A DNA stretch of 64,000 bases, taken from assembly GCA_013298695.1 (NCBI GenBank), contig JAAFIS010000006.1, positions 1-64,000 on the forward strand, in the 5' to 3' direction. Both the position numbers and the translations under genes were made by a program. A model generated the notes under the pieces. It saw only the letters and a list, made by a program, of their open reading frames with translations. It had not been told where the DNA came from and did not search any database. The DNA is from Betaproteobacteria bacterium. GTDB lineage: Bacteria > Pseudomonadota > Gammaproteobacteria > Burkholderiales > Casimicrobiaceae. Positions 8,341 to 16,958 of this stretch are shown here, piece after piece (position 1 is the stretch's first letter; every line of letters starts with the position of its first letter).

Positions 8341-9723
8341 TTAGCGATCCCTTACTTGGCTTCCGTTTTCCGTCAACGACGCATCGCGCGCGGCGCCGTG
8401 GCCCAGCGATGGCCGCGTGACCCGGGCAGCGAATGCACAAAGCGCGATGAACAATGCGGCGGCGACCAGTGCGAACGGGTGGTTCACAGGTACCGGAGTT
8501 GCAACTCTCGCCACTGGCGAGCCAACCCCCACGAACTCACACGCTCCAATGTCGGCAGGCGCGTTGACGACGCGTATGAATGGTGCGTTGGTCTGATCTG
8601 AAACCGGCAGCGCACCGCTCGTTGGGCCTGCGTTGATAGCGGGACTGCCCGCGAGTAGTGCGTAGGCTACCGTTGATCCTGAGCAGCTGCCAAGTGCGCC
8701 AAGCAATGGACTGATACCCGTCAAATCTCCTACAGCGGAGAACCCGCAGCTGTTGCCGCTATCGAGATTGTTACCAAGCGAGCTGACCGCATTTGCACCA
8801 GTGGTACCGATGCAGTTTGCGCCCACGGCGGGGTTTGCAATGATGTTGCCACGAAATGTTCTGCTTAATCCGGACGTGTTCGGCGTGGCCGCATAGACCT
8901 GCGCGTTGGCAGGTCCACCGGTGGCGGTGTTATCGGCGATCGTGGTGAATTGAATGTTCGCCGAGCCTTCGAGGATGGCGATACCCGCTCCGTTGCTGGC
9001 AGCGTTTTGGGCAATGGTCGAGTTGAGCGTCGCAACGCTGCCCCGGCTTGCGATGCCACCGCCGATTGTGTTGGTCTGGTTGAAAAATACCGTCGACGTA
9101 ATCAGATCGAGTAGTCCCGTGCCGCCAACGTAAATTCCGCCACCGCCGTTCGCAGCAGAATTGATGTCAATCAGCGAGTCGCGTACTGTGAGCGTGCCGC
9201 CGCTTGCGTAGATGCCGCCTCCCAGTTGCATTCCTGAGTTCGCTGCGTTCGTGTCGACCCGCACGCGCAGCAGCGTCACCGTACCGGCACCGATGCGGAT
9301 GCCCGCGCCATGATCGGCGCGTCCCTGGGTGATTTGGAGATCGGTAAAGCTGACAACCGCTCCGCCCGCGATGTTGAAGACACGGGTGGCGACGTTGCCG
9401 GAAACCGTGGTCATTGTGCGCCCGCTGCCAACGAGGTTGATGTCTGAAAATATCAACAACTCGGACGCCAGGATGAAGGTGCCGCCCGGCACGCTGATCT
9501 GGTCGGCGCCCGCGAGCGCGTTGGCCTCCTCAATGGCCGCGCGCAGCGTGCATACGGCTCCCGCAGTGGCGCACACGCCGTCACCGGGGTTTGCATCCGA
9601 CGTGTCGGCGGTGCTGTTCACGGAAAACGTGGCGGCGCTGGCAGCCGCGCAGAGCAGGGTTACTGCGAGCGTGCTCGTGGCTGAGCGCAACGCCCAAATC
9701 GTTCGAAGATATGCGATGGACAT
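8341..9723 (-). CDS. CSLREA-domain beta-helix surface/secreted protein
   Basis: A 460-aa exported protein. The start at 9723 is chosen because TTAGGA lies a few bases upstream and it yields a clean signal peptide ending in SAAT. Just after cleavage comes a CSLREA-type domain (FSVNSTADTSD ... CTLRAAIEEAN). Parallel beta-helix-like repeats follow, with many Gly/Asn/Thr turns (GGGIYASGG, GGGIYVGG, GGGIASRG), as in pectin-lyase-like choice-of-anchor Q proteins. Near the end a hydrophobic helix (FALVAAALFIALCAFAA) follows VPVNHP, reminiscent of IPTL-CTERM anchors. It is atypical, however: about 24 polar residues follow instead of a short Arg tail. The role is unknown; adhesion or envelope structure is a guess. 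Confidence 0.8.
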   Translation of the reverse strand: MSIAYLRTIWALRSATSTLAVTLLCAAASAATFSVNSTADTSDANPGDGVCATAGAVCTLRAAIEEANALAGADQISVPGGTFILASELLIFSDINLVGSGRTMTTVSGNVATRVFNIAGGAVVSFTDLQITQGRADHGAGIRIGAGTVTLLRVRVDTNAANSGMQLGGGIYASGGTLTVRDSLIDINSAANGGGGIYVGGTGLLDLITSTVFFNQTNTIGGGIASRGSVATLNSTIAQNAASNGAGIAILEGSANIQFTTIADNTATGGPANAQVYAATPNTSGLSRTFRGNIIANPAVGANCIGTTGANAVSSLGNNLDSGNSCGFSAVGDLTGISPLLGALGSCSGSTVAYALLAGSPAINAGPTSGALPVSDQTNAPFIRVVNAPADIGACEFVGVGSPVARVATPVPVNHPFALVAAALFIALCAFAARVTRPSLGHGAARDASLTENGSQVRDR

Positions 9724-9782
9724 GGGGGATCCTAAAAATTGGTAACAACACATAGAGGTGCGGCGCTGTGCGCTGCGTCTCG

Positions 9783-10241
9783 TTACTTGCCCGACGCAGG
9801 CACCGGAATTACCAGCTTTCCGTCCGATTCAGCAACGAAGATTTCGCTTTCGCCGCTGGACGATCCGTTAGCCGATTTCGTGCTAGTTTTGACCACCAGT
9901 TTCTTCACCGGCTTGAGTGTCATCTTCATCGGCTTGCCGTCTGACCCCGCAGCGGAAGCGAGCTTTTTCTGATCGACTGACGTGAGATCAACCAGTGCGA
10001 TGGCGTTGATCGTCGCACCCTGTTCGATGGAGAGAGTCATCGTGAACATGTCGAGCATCGCAGGATCGGCCCCTTTGGTGTAGAGCAGCGTCTGCAATGA
10101 TCTTCCGTCTTTTTTGCTGGCTGCGTTTTTGTACGCAGCGATGAAATCTTGCTCCTGCGCGCGCGTAACGGCGATGGCGCTGCCCCCGGACGTAATGAAA
10201 AAGAGGAGAGCGACCATTGAGGCGAGTACAAACTGTTTCAC
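9783..10241 (-). CDS. Small exported protein of unknown function
   Basis: I do not recognise this 152-aa protein. A strong signal peptide (MKQFVLASMVALLFFITSGGSAIA) predicts export. The mature part is Lys/Ser/Thr-rich. It includes an N-terminal helical segment (AQEQDFIAAYKNAASKKDGRSLQTLLY) resembling those of small periplasmic proteins in which a short helical motif precedes a beta domain. No cysteines remain after processing. It is upstream of the CSLREA gene on the same strand with a 59-bp gap and may be co-transcribed with it. A stress or envelope role cannot be supported from sequence alone. Confidence 0.7.
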   Translation of the reverse strand: MKQFVLASMVALLFFITSGGSAIAVTRAQEQDFIAAYKNAASKKDGRSLQTLLYTKGADPAMLDMFTMTLSIEQGATINAIALVDLTSVDQKKLASAAGSDGKPMKMTLKPVKKLVVKTSTKSANGSSSGESEIFVAESDGKLVIPVPASGK

Positions 10242-10467
10242 GATGAACTCCGGTAGCGAAATGGATGGTTAGTGGGCAGTGGCGCACGATAGCGCCCGTG
10301 ACCCTACAAAACGCCTACAGGCGAGCCGGTCGCCGTGAAATCGGATTGAATTGCGGCACGTAACTGAATCGCGGCTCAGCGAGACGTTGGTCAGCGCGAG
10401 CGGTGGGATTTCAACTCAGTCGACGTTGTTTCGGCGCTCCGAACGTATTGCGCGCGGATTGCTTGCG

Positions 10468-12669
10468 TCAGCCGCGCGCCAACGCAAGTACCTCGCTCAA
10501 TTCGCTGGCACGTCGCGACGTGTTGTCGCCCGACGCTGCGAGATCGGCGATGACCGAGCGCACCAGGCTCGTCGGTAAACCGTGCGCCACGCTTAACCGA
10601 ATGATTTCTTCCGCTGCGGTAGATTCGGATAACTGCACGGCAGAACGCAAAGCAATCTGGACCGCGCCGGCAACCTGCGAGCGAAAATGATCCGCGCGAT
10701 CGCGTGCAAACGCTTCGCGCGAATCAGGCAGTAACGGACCGCGATAGATTTCTAACAACGCCAACGCCGAGCGAGCTTGCGCACGCCAATGTGTGCTCTG
10801 CGCGGACACCGCGTGCTCTGTGTGCGCTGCGTTTGTGGCATCGGCGCTTGTGAGGTGAACGTGACTACGCGCGCGAATCTCTTCCACGACCGCAAGCGCC
10901 GCATCGCTGTCGCACCACACGCGGCGTCGATCAAAACCGATCTTGCCGTCGTGGCGAACGATCAACGTCGCGTCCGGTAGAGTCGGTCGCAGTCGCGTCA
11001 GGGCGACGTCGAGCGAGCGCATCGCGCGGTCTCCTTCCGCGTCCGGCCACAGAGCATCGGCAAGTCGCTGCGCAGAAACAGGGCTCGGTGAGTGCGCCGC
11101 GAGATACTGAATAATTTGCGTGGACTTCGATTCGCCTTTTTTTCCAAGATCCCGCGCGCTGCTGGCAAGCCCTTCGCACACGAAACCATCGAACAAACGA
11201 ATGCGTAAATGCCACGGCCAGGTAACCGGTCGCGCCTCCGGTGGCGCGAGCGATTGCGCCAGAACATCGCGCGCAAGAGTTTCATCGCCAATTGAACATT
11301 CAAACATCGCAGCGGCCACGCGAGCCGTGTGCACCGGGAATATTCGCAGCAATGGTTGCGACAAAGTCCCAGCGCAAAGCTCACTTAGCGCGGTCAGGTT
11401 CGCACCAAGTTTGAAGATTGATGCGCGTGTCGCCGCCGCGTCTGGATGCGCACTCAGCGTGCGGCAATCCTCCAATGCCTGGAGTGAGCGAGCTAACGCA
11501 TGTACCCGTTCGTAGCGCAATCGATGTCCGGGCAGAGCGTCTGACACGATCCGGTCATACATCGCGATGGCTTCGTCAAACCGATCAAGTCCCACGAGCG
11601 CTGCGGCGACGTTATCGTCGTAGAGCAAGGCGAAACCGCGCGGCATTTCCAGCGCCCGAGCCAGATCGACGCAAATCGTGGCGTTCGCTAAAGACTCGGC
11701 ATAGCGATGGTTCCGTAGAGCTAGCGAGGCGCGACGAAATCGAACCGACAGCACCTGCGAGGGGTCGGCGGGATCGAGCAACGCTTCCAATTCATCGAGC
11801 AAGGTAGCGGCTGATTCGCCTGTCGAAGAACGATTCGCGCGTTCAAAAATGGTGCGTTTTGTCAGAAAGCGCAACCACTGCAAGCCTGTCTGATCCGCTT
11901 CGTCCATGAGAGCAAGTGAATTGATCGCGTATTCCGGATGCGCAGGATCTACGGCGTACAGGAAAGCCGTCGCCAACGCATGTGCGCTCCGATAAGTCAC
12001 GCGAACGACCGGTGTGACGCTCGGTTTGTCTACAAGGGATGCAAACGCGCGATGCGTCTGGTTCAACCGATCTGTTGACGTCGAATGTTCAAACCACGGC
12101 ATTAGCAGCGTGGCTGCATGCAGGCGCATCGTATCGGGCAGGTCACCGTCGAGCGCCAGCGCCACCACACGCTCACCGATTTTCGCGACCTCGATGGCTG
12201 ACGTGCCAAACAACATACGCGCTGCGAGCAGACCAGGCAAGCAAGCAATGGCATCGCGCGGCGAAAGGCTCTCGCCATGCGTATCGAACAGGGTGCTGAT
12301 GCGGGCGTACTGGTGCTGCATTTCACGGAACCCGGTCCACAGCAGAAACCCCGTCGAGTACATCGCAGAGAGCGCATGGAACTCGGAAACCTCGTCACCC
12401 CGGGATTTCGCGAGTTGTGCCACCGCAAGAAATTCGCGCACAGCCGCAGAACCTCTTTGCTCCCGAACAACATGCGCCGCCGCGAGTGCCTTCGGTAAAT
12501 CGAGAAGCTCATCAAGCCCGAGTTGCTCGCACCACTGCGCCACCCGCGTAACACCCAAGTGCGAGACAAGGACGACGAGATGCGAACGCACGAGATCCGC
12601 AGCAGCACTCAAAGCGTTCGTTTGAATCAGCGCATCGATGGAGTACGCGGTGCTATCGATCGATTGCAT
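10468..12669 (-). CDS. SARP/BTAD-type transcriptional regulator with N-terminal helical repeats
   Basis: A 733-aa soluble protein. Residues ~1-470 are all-helical with TPR-like repeats and no P-loop. From about residue 483 the chain matches the winged-helix plus BTAD layout of AfsR/SARP regulators: LRIRLFDGFVCEG, a Lys-rich turn, LAAHSPSPVSAQRLADALWP, then the RAMRSLDVALTRLRPTL recognition-helix region. A helical domain with YRGPLLPDSREAFARDR, equivalent to the BTAD signature LYxGPLLPD, follows. SARP domains usually sit at the N-terminus; here the DNA-binding part is C-terminal. It probably regulates transcription in response to an unknown signal sensed by the helical repeats. An 8-bp inverted repeat just upstream (12685-12729) could be an operator. 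Confidence 0.75.
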   Translation of the reverse strand: MQSIDSTAYSIDALIQTNALSAAADLVRSHLVVLVSHLGVTRVAQWCEQLGLDELLDLPKALAAAHVVREQRGSAAVREFLAVAQLAKSRGDEVSEFHALSAMYSTGFLLWTGFREMQHQYARISTLFDTHGESLSPRDAIACLPGLLAARMLFGTSAIEVAKIGERVVALALDGDLPDTMRLHAATLLMPWFEHSTSTDRLNQTHRAFASLVDKPSVTPVVRVTYRSAHALATAFLYAVDPAHPEYAINSLALMDEADQTGLQWLRFLTKRTIFERANRSSTGESAATLLDELEALLDPADPSQVLSVRFRRASLALRNHRYAESLANATICVDLARALEMPRGFALLYDDNVAAALVGLDRFDEAIAMYDRIVSDALPGHRLRYERVHALARSLQALEDCRTLSAHPDAAATRASIFKLGANLTALSELCAGTLSQPLLRIFPVHTARVAAAMFECSIGDETLARDVLAQSLAPPEARPVTWPWHLRIRLFDGFVCEGLASSARDLGKKGESKSTQIIQYLAAHSPSPVSAQRLADALWPDAEGDRAMRSLDVALTRLRPTLPDATLIVRHDGKIGFDRRRVWCDSDAALAVVEEIRARSHVHLTSADATNAAHTEHAVSAQSTHWRAQARSALALLEIYRGPLLPDSREAFARDRADHFRSQVAGAVQIALRSAVQLSESTAAEEIIRLSVAHGLPTSLVRSVIADLAASGDNTSRRASELSEVLALARG

Positions 12670-12976
12670 GGGTCTCCGAAATCTCTTTGGGTCGCGAGTT
12701 ATAGAAACAACGAAGTCTCCAACCCAAAGTTTTTCTTGCCAAGCGTGATTGTCGTTGAATTATGGCTTGGGTTTCAACGGCGCATGTTTTTTGATTCGCG
12801 TGTCTCGCAAAGAAGCTATTGGTTGATGATAGAGATGCTCGCGCGACCTATCGGCGCTAGGATCGGTGCGCCAAGACACGAAGCGGCGATTTGCCTCCGG
12901 CGCTACCGGTCAGAGACTATGACCTACGCGTAGATCAGCGCGAAACAGGCGATGAGTTCGGCGAAGCTTTTGAGCT
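12670..12976. other. 307-bp intergenic region, regulator/trpA
   Basis: No gene is seen. A perfect 8-bp inverted repeat, CTTTGGGT at 12685-12692 and ACCCAAAG at 12722-12729, lies just upstream of the regulator start. A related GCTTGGGTTT occurs at 12765. These are candidate operator sites for the regulator. The remaining sequence up to the trpA stop is featureless, and I see no rho-independent terminator for trpA. Confidence 0.4.
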
Positions 12977-13783
12977 TCATCGATCAAGCGCAGCACGCAC
13001 TTTCGAGAGCCAATCTCCTGCAAACGTCGCTTCCGAGCCGCTCGATTTTTCACGCGCGTCGAACATGCCTTGCACAATAGCTGATCCTATGACGACCGCA
13101 TCTGCCGTTTCGCCAACGCGACGCGCCGTTTCCCCATCGCGAATACCGAAGCCGACGCCAACGGGCACCGGCACGATCGCTTTGATCGCTTTAACCTTTT
13201 CGGCGACTTCGACAGTGTCGAGATGCCCCGCGCCAGTGACGCCGCGCAGGCTCACGTAGTACACATAGCCGCGCGCGAGGCGGCCGACGGCTGCGATTCG
13301 CTCTCCGCTTGATGTGGGCGCGAGCAAGAAGATGGGCGCAAGATTGCGCTTGCCGAGCATCGCGGCGAAGTCGTCAGCTTCTTCGGGCGGATAGTCGACA
13401 ACGAGCACGCCATCAACGCCAGCGTCAGCTGCGGCGTTCACGAAGTGATCCCGCTGCATGGCCTCAATGGGGTTTGCGTAGCCCATCAAGACGACGGGCG
13501 TTGTTGAGTTCGTTGTGCGGAATTCAGCGACCACGGCGAGCACTTTTTTGAGCGACATTCCCTTCGCAAGCGCGCGCTCGGACGAACGCTGAATTACAGG
13601 GCCGTCAGCCATCGGGTCCGAAAACGGCACGCCGAGTTCGATCACGTCTGCGCCGGCGTTGGCGAGTGCATGCATCGTGGGCAGCGTTGATTCGATGGAC
13701 GGATCGCCTGCGGTGATGAAGGGGATCAGTGCGGTCCTATTGCTCGCTTTGAGCGAGTGGAAAGTTTGGTTGATTCGGTTCAT
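12977..13783 (-). CDS. trpA: Tryptophan synthase alpha chain
   Basis: Alpha subunit of tryptophan synthase: cleaves indole-3-glycerol phosphate to indole, which is channelled to TrpB, plus glyceraldehyde 3-phosphate. It is a TIM barrel. The catalytic Glu is in [16 protein letters not shown] (about residue 50) and Asp in [10 protein letters not shown]. The phosphate site GVTGAG and GFGIRDG are intact. I start at 13783 (MNRINQTF), giving 268 aa. An extension upstream to 13822 would read through the REP-like repeat at 13796-13898 and adds residues foreign to the family. trpB lies just upstream on the same strand. Confidence 0.96.
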   Translation of the reverse strand: MNRINQTFHSLKASNRTALIPFITAGDPSIESTLPTMHALANAGADVIELGVPFSDPMADGPVIQRSSERALAKGMSLKKVLAVVAEFRTTNSTTPVVLMGYANPIEAMQRDHFVNAAADAGVDGVLVVDYPPEEADDFAAMLGKRNLAPIFLLAPTSSGERIAAVGRLARGYVYYVSLRGVTGAGHLDTVEVAEKVKAIKAIVPVPVGVGFGIRDGETARRVGETADAVVIGSAIVQGMFDAREKSSGSEATFAGDWLSKVRAALDR

Positions 13784-13795
13784 ATTTTTCTTGTT

Positions 13796-13898
13796 GTCAT
13801 TCCCGCGAATACGAGAACCCACACTGCCGAAAATGAATCCGCGTCGGGATGCGAGAAACGTTGCGGTCGCAGTGGGTTCCCGCTTTCGCCGGGATGAC
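13796..13898. repeat. REP-like inverted doublet between trpB and trpA
   Basis: Arms GTCATTCCCGCGAAT... (from 13796) and ...TTTCGCCGGGATGAC (to 13898) are imperfect inverted copies of about 27 bp, ending in matching GAACCCAC/GTGGGTTC. This is the widespread GTCATTCCCGCG class of intergenic repeat. It leaves the trpB-trpA spacing at about 120 bp, so the two genes are not translationally coupled here. Confidence 0.8.
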
Positions 13899-13905
13899 GT
13901 CCTTT

Positions 13906-15186
13906 TTATTGTTTGATGAGCTGAACGATCTGTTCTTTATTCGGCGAAGCCGCTGCGTGTCGCCCAAGTTCGCACTCGGGATGACAATAAAACGACAGCC
14001 CCGATTTCATTGACACCGTGTGCATATCTTTATCGCCGCGCCCGGAGAGATTCACGAGCAATACTTTGTCTTTGCTCATGGTCGGCGCGAGCTTCGTTGC
14101 GTAGGCAATCGCGTGCGCCGATTCGAGCGCGGGAATGATACCTTCGATGAGACAACATTCGTGGAACGTTTTGAGCGCTTCCTCATCCGTGATGCCCACG
14201 TATTCGGCGCGACCGATGTCTTTCAAATACGCGTGTTCAGGCCCAACGCCGGGGTAATCAAGCCCCGCACTCACCGAATGCGTTTCGATGATTTGCCCGT
14301 TTTCGTCTTGCAACAAATACGTGCGATTGCCGTGAAGCACGCCGGGAACGCCCTTCGTGAGCGAGGCGGAATGCTTATCTGTATCGAGCCCTTCACCAGC
14401 GGCCTCGACACCGATCAAACGCACTTTTTCGTGATTGATGTAGGGATAGAAAATGCCCATCGCGTTGCTGCCGCCGCCGACGCAGGCGATCACCGCATCG
14501 GGCTGTCGCCCCGCAATTTCGGGCATTTGCGTGAGGCATTCTTCGCCAATGATGGATTGAAAATCGCGCACCATCATCGGGTACGGATGCGGCCCGGCGA
14601 CCGTGCCGATGATGTAGAACGTGTTGTCCACATTCGTCACCCAATCGCGCAGCGCTTCGTTTAACGCGTCTTTGAGCGTTTTCGAACCGCTCTCTACAGG
14701 CACGACGGTCGCGCCGAGCAGCTTCATGCGATACACGTTTTGTGCTTGACGTTTCACGTCCTCGCTGCCCATGTAGACGACACATTCAAGGCCGTAGCGC
14801 GCGGCGACGGTGGCGGTAGCAACGCCATGTTGTCCTGCGCCGGTTTCGGCGATCACGCGCGGTTTGCCTAAGCGTTTCGCGAGCAGCGCTTGGCCGATGC
14901 AGTTGTTGACTTTGTGTGCGCCGGTGTGATTCAGGTCTTCGCGTTTGAAGTAAATCTGCGCGCCGCCGAGCTGATCGCTCCAACGTTTCGCGTGATACAC
15001 GGGCGACGGGCGACCGACGAAGTGTTTCAGTTCGCTTTCGAATTCGCGACGGAATTCGGGATCGTGCTGATATTTTGCGTAGTGCGCTTTGAGTTCGTCG
15101 AGTGCTTGAATGAGCGTTTCAGCAACGAAGACGCCACCATATTGACCGAAGTGGCCACGAGCGTCGGGGAGATCATAGAGATTCAT
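13906..15186 (-). CDS. trpB: Tryptophan synthase beta chain
   Basis: PLP-dependent beta subunit that condenses indole with serine to form tryptophan. The Schiff-base lysine is in [10 protein letters not shown] (about residue 91), and the phosphate-binding GGGSNAMG and C-terminal GRGDKD loops are intact. I start at 15186 (MNLYDLPD), because GAGGA lies 8 nt upstream. A start five codons earlier (MKRIV) would place this ribosome-binding sequence inside the coding region. Length is 426 aa. The last ~25 residues ([19 protein letters not shown]...) extend a little past the common family end. trpF lies upstream, with repeat pair C between. Confidence 0.97.
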   Translation of the reverse strand: MNLYDLPDARGHFGQYGGVFVAETLIQALDELKAHYAKYQHDPEFRREFESELKHFVGRPSPVYHAKRWSDQLGGAQIYFKREDLNHTGAHKVNNCIGQALLAKRLGKPRVIAETGAGQHGVATATVAARYGLECVVYMGSEDVKRQAQNVYRMKLLGATVVPVESGSKTLKDALNEALRDWVTNVDNTFYIIGTVAGPHPYPMMVRDFQSIIGEECLTQMPEIAGRQPDAVIACVGGGSNAMGIFYPYINHEKVRLIGVEAAGEGLDTDKHSASLTKGVPGVLHGNRTYLLQDENGQIIETHSVSAGLDYPGVGPEHAYLKDIGRAEYVGITDEEALKTFHECCLIEGIIPALESAHAIAYATKLAPTMSKDKVLLVNLSGRGDKDMHTVSMKSGLSFYCHPECELGRHAAASPNKEQIVQLIKQ

Positions 15187-15308
15187 AACTATCCTCTTCA
15201 TCGTCCGTTTCTAATTCAACGCGATACGTCGTTGCGACTTCTCGCCGTGCATTCGCACTGTCTTCGTCGTCGCGCCTAGTCTCGCGCCGAATTAGAAACG
15301 GAAGAAAA

Positions 15309-15393
15309 GCCCATATTTTGTTGGGCGAATCAATAAAAAATGATGGGTAGTGAGACGGAACGTTTTCGGCGTTATCGCCCAATAAAATTGGGC
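15309..15393. repeat. 67-bp-spaced palindrome pair, copy C
   Basis: Palindrome 1 (15309-15326) reads GCCCATATTTTGTTGGGC. Palindrome 2 (15377-15393) is a perfect GCCCAAT-AAA-ATTGGGC. Centres 15318 and 15385 are 67 bp apart. Palindrome 2 overlaps the last codons of trpF (encoding PNFIGR), so it is partly coding. The pair otherwise fills the trpF-trpB gap. Confidence 0.88.
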
Positions 15394-16028
15394 ACTGCAG
15401 CGCAAAACTCGCGGATTAGCTTTGAGTCTTTCACACCGCGCGACGATTCGACGCCGCTGCTCACATCCACCGCAAACGGGTGAACGGCGTTAACCGCGTC
15501 GGCCACATTTGCAGCAGTCAAGCCACCAGACAAAACGAGCGCTGGCGCGGACGCGCTTGGCTTGTTTGTTGTGTTGTTGATGAGCTGCCACGAAACCAAA
15601 TTCCAATCGAATGTTTTTCCGCTGCCGCCGTAGCCTGCGCTCGGCGTGTCAAGCAAAAGCGCCGCAGCGCTCGAATACTGTTGCTCAGATTTTAATCGAT
15701 CAAACGACGCGTCCACCGCAATCGCTTTCATATACGGACGCCCGAACTGTTCGCAAAATTCGCGCGGCTCGTCGCCGTGAAATTGCAGCAGATCGATGCG
15801 GGCCGTTTCGAGCACGGCATTTACTTGCTCTTTCGTTGGGTTCACGACCAGCGCGACACAGGAAACAAACGCGGGCACGCGTTTGGTGAGCGTTGCCAGC
15901 AACGACAAATCTATCGCACGAACGCTCTGCGGCCAGAGCACGAAACCAATCGCATCCGCGCCCGCTTCGACGGCGACGTCGACATGTTCAAGCGTTTTAA
16001 GGCCGCAAATTTTTATTCGAGTGCGCAT
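15372..16028 (-). CDS. trpF: Phosphoribosylanthranilate isomerase
   Basis: Isomerises N-(5'-phosphoribosyl)anthranilate to the carboxyphenylamino-deoxyribulose phosphate in tryptophan synthesis. This is a TIM-barrel protein of 218 aa with the usual KICGLKT start region (catalytic Cys about residue 8), GFVLWPQSVR, the ALVLSGGLTAANV strand and the catalytic Asp in VDVSSGVESSRGVKD. The order truA-trpF-trpB-trpA is characteristic of betaproteobacteria. The C-terminal six residues are encoded within palindrome 2 of repeat pair C. trpC, trpD and trpE are not in the window. Confidence 0.96.
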   Translation of the reverse strand: MRTRIKICGLKTLEHVDVAVEAGADAIGFVLWPQSVRAIDLSLLATLTKRVPAFVSCVALVVNPTKEQVNAVLETARIDLLQFHGDEPREFCEQFGRPYMKAIAVDASFDRLKSEQQYSSAAALLLDTPSAGYGGSGKTFDWNLVSWQLINNTTNKPSASAPALVLSGGLTAANVADAVNAVHPFAVDVSSGVESSRGVKDSKLIREFCAAVPNFIGR

Positions 16029-16037
16029 ACTGCGATT

Positions 16038-16134
16038 GTAGGCGCGGGCTTGACCGCGCTTTTCGCCCTGCGAGCGACGTCAAGCTTCGCCCTGCGAGCG
16101 ACGTTGATCCCCGCCTTCGCGGGGAGTCGCCTAC
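16038..16134. repeat. Mosaic REP element, trpF/truA
   Basis: Left end GTAGGCGCGGGCTTGACCGC (from 16038) is the same arm as in the 26996-27062 doublet. It is followed by two direct copies of TTCGCCCTGCGAGCGACGT (16062-16080, 16086-16104; 24-bp pitch), then by CCCCGCCTTCGCGGGG of the GTCATCCCCGCG class, ending GCCTAC. It looks like one REP family interrupted or rearranged by another. Confidence 0.7.
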
Positions 16135-16934
16135 GACACGGGGTCGACAAACGATTCGGGCAATGCAAATTTTTCGTCGTATTCGATGCCCGCGAGATAC
16201 AAACCGTCCGGCGAAAACGTCGGCGCAGCTTGGGTGCGATCTTTGGCCGCGAGCAGCGGATCAATCCAATCCGTCGGTTGACGACCGCTGCCGATGTAGA
16301 CCATCGCGCCAACGATGTTGCGAATCATGTGATGCAAAAACGCGTCGGCGTGGAAATCAAAGCGCAGCAGACCATTGTGTTCGCGCACCGTCGCCGAATG
16401 AATTGTTTTGATTGGCGATTTTGCCTGGCACTCCGCTGCACGAAATGAAGTGAAATCGTGTTTACCGATGAGCGATTTGAGTGCTGTTTCAATGCGTGAA
16501 ACGTCTTGCGGCCAATGCGTCCAACCAACGCGTCCATTCATCAATCCCGGACGCTGCGATTGCACGGCAAGCAAGTACACATAACGCCGCGACGTTGCCG
16601 CAAACCGCGCGTGAAAATCTTCATTCACGCGTTTCGCCCAGCGCACAGAAACATCGCTCGGCAAGAATTGGTTGCCGCCGCGAATCCACGCCGTTTCCTC
16701 GCGCGCGAGATCGTGCGGAACGTCGAAATGAAGGATTTGCAGCGACGCGTGAACACCGGTGTCGGTGCGCCCTGCTGCGACCACGGAAACGGGCATCGCG
16801 GCTACGTTCGAAAGCGCCGTTTCAAGATGCTGTTGAACCGAGGGCTGGCTCAGTTGCCGCTGCCAGCCGCAATACGCAGCCCCAAAATAATCAAGCCCCA
16901 ACGCAAAGCGTTGAGGCTTGTGGTCTGTCACCAA
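16131..16934 (-). CDS. truA: tRNA pseudouridine(38-40) synthase
   Basis: Converts uridines 38, 39 and 40 in the anticodon arm of many tRNAs to pseudouridine. The catalytic Asp is in the invariant AAGRTDTGVHA motif (about residues 56-66), and the family C-terminal region LHHMIRNIVGAMVYIG is intact. The 267-aa length is typical. It starts 24 bp after fimV ends, in the conserved fimV-truA-trpF order, so it is probably expressed with fimV. Its stop is within 4 bp of the mosaic REP element, which separates it from trpF. Confidence 0.97.
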   Translation of the reverse strand: MVTDHKPQRFALGLDYFGAAYCGWQRQLSQPSVQQHLETALSNVAAMPVSVVAAGRTDTGVHASLQILHFDVPHDLAREETAWIRGGNQFLPSDVSVRWAKRVNEDFHARFAATSRRYVYLLAVQSQRPGLMNGRVGWTHWPQDVSRIETALKSLIGKHDFTSFRAAECQAKSPIKTIHSATVREHNGLLRFDFHADAFLHHMIRNIVGAMVYIGSGRQPTDWIDPLLAAKDRTQAAPTFSPDGLYLAGIEYDEKFALPESFVDPVS

Positions 16935-16958
16935 ACTTCTAAGGGCTAACCGCTGGGG

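Noticed and set aside
13784-13822. Upstream start of trpA
   Set aside because: The extra 13 residues are encoded partly by the REP-like repeat and are absent from the family.
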